NCBI GenBank assembly: GCA_025353985.1
Contig: JANXNT010000503.1
Span: forward strand, 1-11,821
Direction of reading: 5' to 3'
Length of the DNA stretch: 11,821 bases
Origin: Limnoglobus sp.
Lineage (GTDB): Bacteria > Planctomycetota > Planctomycetia > Gemmatales > Gemmataceae
Shown: piece by piece, positions 7,197 to 11,821 of the stretch
How the letters are laid out: every line of letters begins with the position of its first letter
Numbering within the stretch: the stretch's first letter is position 1
The notes under the pieces: model-generated
Seen by the model: only the letters and a program-made list of their open reading frames with translations
Database searches by the model: none
Told to the model about the DNA's origin: nothing
Made by a program: the position numbers and the translations under genes

Positions 7197-7709
7197 ATGG
7201 TTGGGGCCGGTCTGGACATCCGAGAGTTGGTCGATGCCCACTACGAAGCACTCTACCGTTATGCCTATCGCCTCAGCGGCTCTGCCGCCGATGCGGACGA
7301 CCTGACGCAAGAGACATTCGGGAAGGCGATCTCCCGGCTTTCCCAACTTCGCGAACCGGATCGTGCGAAGCCCTGGTTGTTCCGGATTTTGCGGAATGCC
7401 TACTTGCACCGGATTCGCGACGAGCGCAAGCACAAGATCGTTCCGCTCGATTCGGTGGCGGAGATCCCCGACAACGAGCCGCCTGAAGGATTGGACGTCG
7501 AGCCGGCGAAGTTGCAAGAGGCGCTGAATGCACTCGACGAAACGTTCCGCACGCCGCTGATCTTGTTCTACTTTGAAGATTTCAGCTACCGTGATATTGC
7601 GGAACAACTGGACCTGCCGATTGGTACGGTGATGTCTCGCCTCGCGCGGGCCAAAACGTACCTCCGGGTGAAACTGATTCCCACCGCGACACACTTACGC
7701 GGGGAGTGA
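7197..7709 (+). CDS. ECF-type RNA polymerase sigma factor (sigma-70 family)
   Basis: This 170-residue protein has the two-domain build of extracytoplasmic-function sigma factors. Region 2 covers about residues 10-80: LYRYAYRLSG, then ADADDLTQETF (31-41, core RNA polymerase contact) and PWLFRILRNAYLHRIRDERK (59-78, -10 recognition). Region 4 covers about 107-158: LDETFRTPLILFYFEDFSY, then the helix-turn-helix RDIAEQLDLPIGTVMSRLARAK (-35 recognition). An acidic, proline-containing linker joins them. Region 3 is absent, as expected for the family. The start is supported by AAGGGG at 7183-7188. The stop lies 3 bases before the ATG of a membrane anti-sigma factor, so the two are co-transcribed and translationally coupled; the partner presumably holds this sigma inactive at the membrane. 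The ECF subgroup and regulon are unknown. Confidence 0.95.
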   Translation: MVGAGLDIRELVDAHYEALYRYAYRLSGSAADADDLTQETFGKAISRLSQLREPDRAKPWLFRILRNAYLHRIRDERKHKIVPLDSVAEIPDNEPPEGLDVEPAKLQEALNALDETFRTPLILFYFEDFSYRDIAEQLDLPIGTVMSRLARAKTYLRVKLIPTATHLRGE

Positions 7710-7712
7710 CCG

Positions 7713-8441
7713 ATGGACTGTCCAACCGCCCGATTACTGCTTTTGTTTTACCGCCCCGGCCGCACGTCGGATTTGGCGCAAGACGATCTTTCGTCGCTCG
7801 AAAGCCACCTGCAAACCTGCCCCGCCTGTTCCGCATCGTTGGCCAAACAAGCGAGCGCACAGGCCGCTATTGCGAAGATGATCGTCGATGTTCCGATCCC
7901 GAGCCAACTGAAAACGCAATTGCACGCGCAAGTGACGGCAAAGCTGTCGGCACTCTGGCGGGCGAAGTGGCTCGCCCGTGCTACCGCCACAGCCGCGATG
8001 GCGACGTTCGGCGTCCTGAGTTATTCCGCGTACCTGGCCGTGAATCGCCCGACACTCGATACCGAAAGTTTGACGTATTCCATCGAAACCGCGATGGAAT
8101 CGCCCGAACGCAACGCACTCGATTGGCTGACCGCCGAACAGCTGATGGACAAACTGCCCGAAGATTTCGACCTGCGTTTCGTGCGATTTGCTGGAAAGCG
8201 CGACCTGCAAGGCGTGTCCGTGAATGTACTGCAACTCGATTCGCCGAACGCCCGGCAAATCGCGTGGGTGTATTTCCTCGCACCCGGCCAGTTCCGCACC
8301 GCGAAGGCACCGGACTCCCTCTCCGCGAGCAACGCCACGACGCGCATCTATCGCGAGTTACCCGGTGGCTGGACCGTCGTCGTCACGTTCACCGGCAACG
8401 ACCTGCGACCGTTCCTGCGGTCCGCAGGCCTGACGACATGA
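7713..8441 (+). CDS. Membrane-spanning anti-sigma factor with zinc-finger (ZAS) domain
   Basis: This 242-residue protein starts 3 bases after the sigma factor stop, with GGGGAG (7701-7706) as ribosome site inside the sigma gene's end. The N-terminus carries a ZAS-type zinc-binding motif, Cys3 and then His32-x3-Cys36-x2-Cys39 (HLQTCPAC), the known sigma-binding domain of ECF anti-sigma factors. A single membrane helix follows at about residues 90-110 (GVLSYSAYLAV at its end). The remaining 130 or so residues would lie outside the membrane and look like a mixed alpha/beta sensor domain (DLRFVRFAGKRDLQGVSVNV, then IAWVYFL and GGWTVVVTFTG). This suggests signal-driven release of the sigma factor, by proteolysis or conformational change, but no protease site or ligand can be read off. 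The sensor domain is not one I recognise. Confidence 0.88.
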   Translation: MDCPTARLLLLFYRPGRTSDLAQDDLSSLESHLQTCPACSASLAKQASAQAAIAKMIVDVPIPSQLKTQLHAQVTAKLSALWRAKWLARATATAAMATFGVLSYSAYLAVNRPTLDTESLTYSIETAMESPERNALDWLTAEQLMDKLPEDFDLRFVRFAGKRDLQGVSVNVLQLDSPNARQIAWVYFLAPGQFRTAKAPDSLSASNATTRIYRELPGGWTVVVTFTGNDLRPFLRSAGLTT

Positions 8442-8465
8442 GCAGCCGATTTGTTAGCCCGACGC

Positions 8466-8506
8466 GCGAGAAACGACGCAAAACGCTCATTTCAAGCGAA
8501 TGAACC
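8466..8506 (+). repeat. Dispersed 41-nt repeat, copy 1
   Basis: It shares 33 of 41 positions with 11588-11628. The conserved blocks are GCGAGA, CGACGCAAAAC, TCATTTC, GCG and TGAACC; the mismatches fall in the short gaps between blocks. TCATT/AATGA can pair as a small stem. Both copies lie near REP-arm sequence. Confidence 0.7.
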
Positions 8507-8536
8507 TCCATCTTTAACGCGTTTTGGAGGGGTTTC

Positions 8537-8619
8537 GTAGGGGCACCCCTTGTGGGTGCCTTGGGTTAATCTCCGAGTTCCCGGCAGTATGAACCGGCAC
8601 CCACAAGGGGTGCCCCTAC
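8537..8619. repeat. REP-like element: perfect 24-bp inverted repeat
   Basis: Left arm 8537-8560 (begins GTAGGGGCACC) and right arm 8596-8619 (ends GGGGTGCCCCTAC) are exact reverse complements separated by 35 nt. Each arm contains its own shorter GGGGCACCCC-like self-complementarity, typical of REP/BIME elements moved by REP-associated transposases. There is no T-run after it, so it is not a plain terminator. A 13-nt arm fragment recurs at 11469-11481. Confidence 0.85.
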
Positions 8620-8733
8620 ATTCGAATTGCGCCACTTCAAAACTTGCACGCTGGGCTAGCAAAACTGTTCGTTCATTGTTTCCCGAATACCATCTCTGTT
8701 ACTACTCGTTCGCTACTCTCCCCGAGTCTGCAC

Positions 8734-9351
8734 ATGGCCAAGCCGCTGACCGTGGTGTTTCAAGGTGTCACGGTTCTCCTCGATATCGAAAAGGTCGAGC
8801 GATCCAAGCTCTATGGCTACATCGACAACGAAGTCGTCGATGATTCCGGGAAGGCGTGCGAACTCGCCACGCTGATTTCCGATGGGCATTCGATTGCAGG
8901 CAAAGGTGGCACCGCACTCGCCTATCTGACCCCCGAAGGCATGTGGCGCAAAAAGGCCGACCTGAAAGCGGTGGACATTCAGGGCAACACGATCGTGCCG
9001 GTGAAGTCGACGTTTGACACGCCGGTAGGGTTGGGCGAAACGGTGAGCATCGACGATTACCTCTCTCACAACGTCCATCTCATTTATCGCTTGACGGCTC
9101 AGGATGAAAGTGCCGCCCTCACCGCAGAGTTGAAAAAAGGCACGATCTTTCAGTTCCCGTTCAGCTATCGCGGCGGCCTGGAAGCCTCCGCCGGGTTCTT
9201 GCTACTCGGCTCGGATGGCAACACGTTCCTCTGCGTCGGCACGCCGACCGCGGCCGAGTTCGTTGGCCTGAAAGCGACTGCCGCCATCGTCCCCGAAACC
9301 GACGAAGCCACCGCCGTGGAAGACGATTCGCTCGACTTCAACCTGGTGTAA
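8734..9351 (+). CDS. Conserved-looking cytoplasmic protein of unknown function
   Basis: I chose the ATG at 8734 (205 residues, MAKPLTVVFQGVTVLLDIEK). An in-frame ATG at 8644 would add 30 residues of low-complexity appearance that run back towards the repeat region. No strong ribosome site precedes either start, so the choice rests on protein character. There is no signal peptide or membrane helix. The sequence reads as alternating beta strands and loops: LYGYIDNEVVDDSGKACELATLI, then GKGGTALAYLTPEGMWRKK, FQFPFSYRGGLEASAGFLLLG, and FLCVGTPTAAEFVGL. It ends in an acidic tail (DEATAVEDDSLDF). I have an impression of similar planctomycete proteins of the same length, but no named domain. It converges with the lipid-kinase gene; the stops are 29 bases apart. 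Confidence 0.82.
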   Translation: MAKPLTVVFQGVTVLLDIEKVERSKLYGYIDNEVVDDSGKACELATLISDGHSIAGKGGTALAYLTPEGMWRKKADLKAVDIQGNTIVPVKSTFDTPVGLGETVSIDDYLSHNVHLIYRLTAQDESAALTAELKKGTIFQFPFSYRGGLEASAGFLLLGSDGNTFLCVGTPTAAEFVGLKATAAIVPETDEATAVEDDSLDFNLV

Positions 9352-9361
9352 CGGCGGGTGC

Positions 9362-9400
9362 CGATTCGCGAGTGGAAGTCTCACTTTCGTTCGCGAATCG
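9362..9400. terminator. Inverted repeat between convergent genes, possible shared terminator
   Basis: CGATTCGCGA (9362-9371) and TCGCGAATCG (9391-9400) form a perfect 10-bp stem with a 19-nt loop. The right arm lies inside the last codons of the minus-strand lipid kinase. On the plus strand it is followed by CGGCGTATTTTG, a weak T-run. On the minus strand no T-run follows, so termination there is uncertain. Confidence 0.45.
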
Positions 9401-10331
9401 CGGCGTATTTTGCCCCGCCGTAAAGTGCGGGTGGGTAGCATTCCACCAATAATCGTTGCGGGTGCAATTTCACTTCGAATGCAGTGACGCCGTCTTCGGG
9501 CGTGCAGAAAAATTCGCCGTCCATGTGCAGGCAGAGTGCGTGTGCCGACTTCACGCGAAGCGTTTGGCACTGGCCCATTCGCAGTTTCGCGTGATCGGAG
9601 GGAAGGTGGCCCGAGAGCATTCCGGGGAAGTGGCGGATGAGTTCCCAGCGTCGAATATCGCCGACGTGGAGGTAGTGGAACAAGCCATCGTCGAGCGATG
9701 CGGCGGCCGTCAGCGGGAAGCCGCCTTCGCGCTGTGCGAGGCCCAATGACATCGCGAGCGTCGGCAGATGTAGTGTCTGGTCGTCGATCTGGAGTTCGAG
9801 TGTCGGCGTTGCGAAGTGGCGGACGAGTGCCTTGCCAACGGCGAGCGCGTAGAGCGGGATGCCACGCAGCCAGCGGATTTTTCGCGACTCGATCGTAACC
9901 ATGCCGTTGAAGCCGAGGCCGCAACTGTTGACGAAAAATGGCTGCCGTCCTGCCCCGATGACTTGCCCGACATCGACGCGCAGGGTTTGCAAATCGTCCC
10001 ACGGTCGCGATTCGCGCCACCACGTTTCCAGCCCGAGCGTGAAGGCGTAATCGTTCATCGAGCCGACGGGAAATGTCGTGAACCGTACGTCGGTGTTGCC
10101 CGCCGCCAAGATGCCGTTTGCGACTTCGTGAACGGTGCCGTCGCCACCGGCGGCGATGATTCGCTCAAACCCGGCCCGCACCGCTTCGATCGCTAACTCG
10201 ATGGCATGACCCGGCTCGCGGGTGGCCCGGAACTCGGTGCCGGGTGGCGTACGAGCTTGCCACGTGTCTTGTAGTTTTGCCGCCCGACCGCGACCGGCAG
10301 TCGGGTTATAAATCGCGCAAGTCGTTATCAT
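9381..10331 (-). CDS. Diacylglycerol kinase-family lipid kinase (YegS/DgkB-like)
   Basis: The start is ATG 10331, just after the efp stop, giving 316 residues beginning MITTCAIYNPTAGRGRA. Longer in-frame extensions run into efp. Hallmarks of the DAGK catalytic domain are NPTAGRG (9-15, nucleotide loop), AAGGDGTVHEVANGI (60-74, with the GGDGT signature) and PVGSMNDYA (88-96, usually GT-x-ND-x-A). The second domain is beta-rich (FPLTAAASLDDGLFHYLHVG), and MDGEFF near the end matches the conserved C-terminal DGE. Members phosphorylate diacylglycerol, ceramide or related lipids with ATP at the membrane; exact substrate cannot be told. It is soluble, with no signal peptide. It lies 11 bases downstream of efp without a clear ribosome site, so translation is probably coupled. 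About 300 residues is normal for the family. Confidence 0.9.
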   Translation of the reverse strand: MITTCAIYNPTAGRGRAAKLQDTWQARTPPGTEFRATREPGHAIELAIEAVRAGFERIIAAGGDGTVHEVANGILAAGNTDVRFTTFPVGSMNDYAFTLGLETWWRESRPWDDLQTLRVDVGQVIGAGRQPFFVNSCGLGFNGMVTIESRKIRWLRGIPLYALAVGKALVRHFATPTLELQIDDQTLHLPTLAMSLGLAQREGGFPLTAAASLDDGLFHYLHVGDIRRWELIRHFPGMLSGHLPSDHAKLRMGQCQTLRVKSAHALCLHMDGEFFCTPEDGVTAFEVKLHPQRLLVECYPPALYGGAKYAAIRERK

Positions 10332-10342
10332 GTGTGGCGAAC

Positions 10343-10921
10343 TTACGTGGTGCCTTCCTTCGCACGGCGAAGGTATTTGCCGTCTTCGGTCTGCACGGTA
10401 ATCAGTTCGTTGACGACGATGAAAGAGGGTACTTGCAGTATCAGCCCAGTTTCGAGCGTGGCGGGTTTCGTCTGGGCGGCGGCGGTGGCCCCCTTGATGC
10501 CTGGCTCGGTTTCGATCACTTTCAACGTCACCGTTTGCGGCAGTTCCATGTCGAGCGCTTTGCCGTCGTAGAACGTGATTTTGCAAGTATCGTTTTCGCG
10601 AAGGTACATGATCTTATCGCCGACCATGTTACCGTTCAGCGTGACTTGCTCGAACGATTCGGAGTCCATGAAGACGAAATCGTCGCCGTCTTTGTAGGAG
10701 TACTGGTACTCGCGCGTATCCAAGTACACGACGTCGACTTTATCGTCGGGGTGAACCCGCTCGTCGACGATCGAACCGGTTTTGAGGTTCTTCAACTTCA
10801 AGTACAAAATTGCGCGCCAGTTACCCGGCGTGTTCAGGTCGCGCTCGAGGCAATGGAGCAGTTGCCCATTCATGTTGAGCACCATACCCCGGCGAATGTC
10901 GATCATTTTCGTCGATGCCAC
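10343..10921 (-). CDS. efp: Elongation factor P, variant with Asn at the modification position
   Basis: This 192-residue EF-P has the full three-domain length: a KOW-like N-terminal domain (about 1-65), a central OB fold (about 70-128, DFVFMDSESFEQVTL) and a C-terminal OB fold (about 132-188) with the EF-P signature KVIETEPGIKGATAAAQTKPATLETGL. It relieves ribosomes stalled at polyproline. The start is GTG 10921, fixed by GGAGG (plus-strand 10930-10934) 8 bases upstream; an ATG at codon 6 lacks such a site. The domain-I loop that normally carries the modified residue (PGK in E. coli) reads LNTPGNWRA, so position 34 is Asn, not the Lys or Arg of modified EF-Ps. Some middle segments recall YeiP/EfpL, but the C-terminus favours EF-P. 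It heads an operon with the lipid kinase. Confidence 0.93.
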   Translation of the reverse strand: MASTKMIDIRRGMVLNMNGQLLHCLERDLNTPGNWRAILYLKLKNLKTGSIVDERVHPDDKVDVVYLDTREYQYSYKDGDDFVFMDSESFEQVTLNGNMVGDKIMYLRENDTCKITFYDGKALDMELPQTVTLKVIETEPGIKGATAAAQTKPATLETGLILQVPSFIVVNELITVQTEDGKYLRRAKEGTT

Positions 10922-10929
10922 GAGACCGT

Positions 10930-10934
10930 CCTCC
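10930..10934 (-). promoter_or_regulatory. Ribosome binding site of efp
   Basis: GGAGG on the minus strand, 8 bases before the GTG at 10921. It decides for the GTG over the ATG five codons later. Confidence 0.7.
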
Positions 10935-10961
10935 GATTGTGGGCGCGGTGCCCGAATTCCA

Positions 10962-10991
10962 TTTATCCAATCTTACCAGCTAAGTTATCAA
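10962..10991 (-). promoter_or_regulatory. Possible sigma-70-type promoter of efp
   Basis: On the minus strand TTGATA (10991-10986) and GATAAA (10967-10962) are separated by 18 bases, matching 5/6 and 4/6 of the housekeeping consensus. A start near 10955 would leave a leader of about 34 bases holding the ribosome site. Judged by eye; planctomycete promoters are poorly defined. Confidence 0.35.
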
Positions 10992-11237
10992 GTCGGGTGC
11001 GCCATGAGAAGGCCCGTACGACGGCTTGTGATTCACCCCAAGTGATGCGAAGTTGATCTTGACGGTATTTCAGATCATCTCGGTTCAGTTTCACCAGTTT
11101 TGGCAAAGGCACAGATGCAATTCTCGCCATCGAAACCTTCGCGGGTCGTGGTTTTCGGGCCTGTAAGGTCCGTTCTTATAGCCCAGGTCGGAGTGAGCGC
11201 AGCGAGCGCAGGCCTGGGTAAATTTCGAAAATAGCCC

Positions 11238-11254
11238 CCGTCCTGAAAGGACGG
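11238..11254. repeat. Hairpin 1 of the central trio
   Basis: CCGTCCT, loop GAA, AGGACGG: perfect 7-bp stem. Confidence 0.75.
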
Positions 11255-11276
11255 TTCAGACAGGCTCCCTCTGAAC
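11254..11276. repeat. Hairpin 2 of the central trio
   Basis: GTTCAGA (11254-11260), 9-nt loop, TCTGAAC (11270-11276): perfect 7-bp stem sharing its first base with hairpin 1 and its last with hairpin 3. Confidence 0.7.
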
Positions 11277-11292
11277 GGTCCCTACAGGACCG
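11276..11292. repeat. Hairpin 3 of the central trio, CTACA loop
   Basis: CGGTCC, loop CTACA, GGACCG: perfect 6-bp stem. The same CTACA loop recurs in the hairpin at 11359-11375. Confidence 0.72.
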
Positions 11293-11358
11293 ATGCCGTT
11301 TGCTCTGGCTTTCCCAGGCCTCCGCTCGCTTTGCTCGCTCCGACCTGGGCTGATAGAA

Positions 11359-11375
11359 TCGGCCCTACAGGCCGA
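11359..11375. repeat. CTACA-loop hairpin at the right end of the element
   Basis: TCGGCC, loop CTACA, GGCCGA: perfect 6-bp stem. Its inverted counterpart at 11156-11172 (CGGGCC, loop TGTAA, GGTCCG) marks the left end. Confidence 0.7.
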
Positions 11376-11385
11376 AAAGACTGGT

Positions 11386-11404
11386 CCTCTCCGAAACGGA
11401 GAGG
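11386..11404. repeat. 8-bp hairpin beside the element
   Basis: CCTCTCCG, loop AAA, CGGAGAGG: perfect stem 11 bases past the right-end hairpin. No T-run follows, so it is not an obvious terminator. Confidence 0.65.
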
Positions 11405-11468
11405 GTAACAGAAATCGGATGATAATTATCGCGGAAATGCCACAGAGAGGCCAACTTCACATCACCTG

Positions 11469-11481
11469 GGGGTGCCCCTAC
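11469..11481 (+). repeat. Fragment of the REP arm found at 8596-8619
   Basis: GGGGTGCCCCTAC matches the last 13 bases of the right arm at 8607-8619. It lacks a partner arm nearby and so looks like a decayed or single REP unit. Confidence 0.5.
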
Positions 11482-11587
11482 GAAATCAGTAGAGGACGCG
11501 GATCGCCTGCATTTCAAGAGAGTAATATTCGTACTGCAAAAATAGCGCAACTTCAAAAAGCGCTAGCGAGGGAGTCGTGGCGAGTCT

Positions 11588-11628
11588 GCGAGACGCGACG
11601 CAAAACCTTCATTTCGGGCGTGTGAACC
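11588..11628 (+). repeat. Dispersed 41-nt repeat, copy 2
   Basis: Same orientation as copy 1 at 8466-8506, with 33 of 41 positions identical. The variable positions fall mostly as adjacent pairs between conserved blocks, which fits a structured or protein-bound repeat under selection. Confidence 0.7.
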
Positions 11629-11647
11629 GTCGTGTTTCGAAGACTCA

Positions 11648-11696
11648 CCACGACCCTCAGCGATTGCTCGTGGCAAACGCAGGCTAAAGACCTGCG
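11648..11696. repeat. Two adjacent hairpins
   Basis: CCACGA (11648-11653) pairs with TCGTGG (11668-11673) over a 14-nt loop. Then CGCAGG (11678-11683), loop CTAAAGA, pairs with CCTGCG (11691-11696). The second unit with its following GCTACC resembles a repeat I associate with planctomycete intergenic DNA; that is recollection, not a search. Confidence 0.5.
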
Positions 11697-11821
11697 GCTA
11701 CCAAAATAAGAGGTTTTCGCCTTTGTACGAAGTATCCGTTTCAGCCGCGTGAAGTATAGATAGAATCACTTCAGATGACTCGCTCTCCGTAACGCCTGAG
11801 ACTTACCGTGCCAAAGAAGGA

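Larger units (their letters stand above)
8442..8733. other. 292-bp intergenic region with dispersed repeats
   Basis: It lies between the anti-sigma gene and the unknown gene at 8734. It holds one copy of a dispersed repeat (8466-8506) and a perfect 24-bp inverted repeat (8537-8619), listed separately. I see no gene and no clear promoter for the downstream gene. Confidence 0.6.
11158..11373. repeat. 216-bp composite element with 63-nt imperfect inverted arms
   Basis: The left arm 11158-11220 begins GGCCTGTA and includes AGCCCAGGTCGGAG. The right arm 11311-11373 is its reverse complement; the inner 41 nt (11180-11220 against 11311-11351) match at 36 of 41 positions, and the outer 22 nt align with a one-base gap. 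Each arm is itself a hairpin closed by CCCAGG/CCTGGG. The 90-nt centre contains three adjoining stem-loops. There is no coding capacity, so it looks like a REP/BIME- or MITE-type non-autonomous element. Confidence 0.75.
10992..11821. other. About 830-bp gene-free region rich in inverted repeats
   Basis: From 10992 to 11155 I see only unremarkable sequence. From 11156 to about 11700 it is packed with hairpins and dispersed repeats, listed separately. The open frames at 11293-11625 (+) and 11365-11556 (-) are built from repeat sequence and lack protein character. The last 14 bases (GTG at 11808, then CCAAAGAAGGA) could begin a gene reading M-P-K-K, but there is too little to call it. Confidence 0.6.

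Noticed and set aside
7706..8503. 265-codon plus-strand frame overlapping the anti-sigma gene
   Set aside because: Arg/Pro-rich out-of-frame translation. The 7713-8441 frame has the zinc-finger motif and membrane helix.
10244..11056. 270-codon plus-strand frame opposite efp
   Set aside because: It is the complement of a clear EF-P gene and has no domain signature of its own.
11421..11430. Perfect 10-bp palindrome GATAATTATC
   Set aside because: Short and AT-rich, expected by chance at this length scale; no partner sites seen.
11156..11700. Possible CRISPR array or tRNA cluster
   Set aside because: The hairpins differ in sequence and spacing, there are no regular repeats with unique spacers, and none folds as a tRNA cloverleaf.
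11808..11821. Possible gene start GTG-CCA-AAG-AAG at the window edge
   Set aside because: Only 14 bases are visible and there is no strong ribosome site, so it cannot be supported as a gene.

Overview
The window looks like planctomycete chromosome, most like the Gemmataceae. This is inferred from protein style and repeats, not from a marker gene. The signs are a giant Lys/Ala/Glu/Asp-rich coiled-coil protein followed by a secreted squalene-cyclase-like protein, an ECF sigma factor with a zinc-finger anti-sigma partner, tiny lipoproteins, an EF-P whose loop reads TPGNWRA, and many REP-like hairpins between genes. Most coding DNA is GC-rich; the hicA region (about 6030-6230) is visibly less so.

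Layout. Bases 2-4831 (+) hold the 3' part of a giant envelope protein: N-terminal membrane anchor, beta-rich extracytoplasmic part, about 1100 residues of coiled coil and a small conserved-looking C-terminal domain. One base later a GTG-started, signal-peptide-bearing alpha/alpha-toroid (prenyltransferase/squalene oxidase repeat) protein follows, clearly in the same operon. At 6032-6227 (+) lies a hicA toxin gene broken by one extra base, coupled by ATGA overlap to a 92-residue helical protein (6224-6502) that is not a recognisable HicB. Converging on it from the minus strand are two 37-residue lipoproteins (6511-6624 and 6693-6806) separated by a perfect 16-bp terminator hairpin. An ECF sigma factor and its membrane anti-sigma factor (7197-8441, +) come next, then a REP-like inverted repeat, then a conserved-looking protein of unknown function (8734-9351, +). 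Convergent to it is a minus-strand pair: elongation factor P (10343-10921) and a diacylglycerol-kinase-family lipid kinase (9381-10331).

Bases 10922-11821 carry no gene I can support. They hold a possible efp promoter and then a dense field of inverted repeats. Its core is a 216-bp element (11158-11373) with 63-nt imperfect inverted arms and three back-to-back hairpins between them. A second dispersed repeat (8466-8506 and 11588-11628) and fragments of the 8537-8619 REP arm recur there.

How the genes work together: the first two genes form an envelope module of unknown job. The sigma/anti-sigma pair is a self-contained signalling unit. EF-P/lipid kinase is a housekeeping pair. hicA plus the 92-residue gene is a toxin-antitoxin-like remnant or variant. 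No tRNA, rRNA, CRISPR array or transposase gene was seen. The strongest candidates for something undescribed are the hicA/non-HicB pair, the composite repeat element and the giant coiled-coil/toroid pair.
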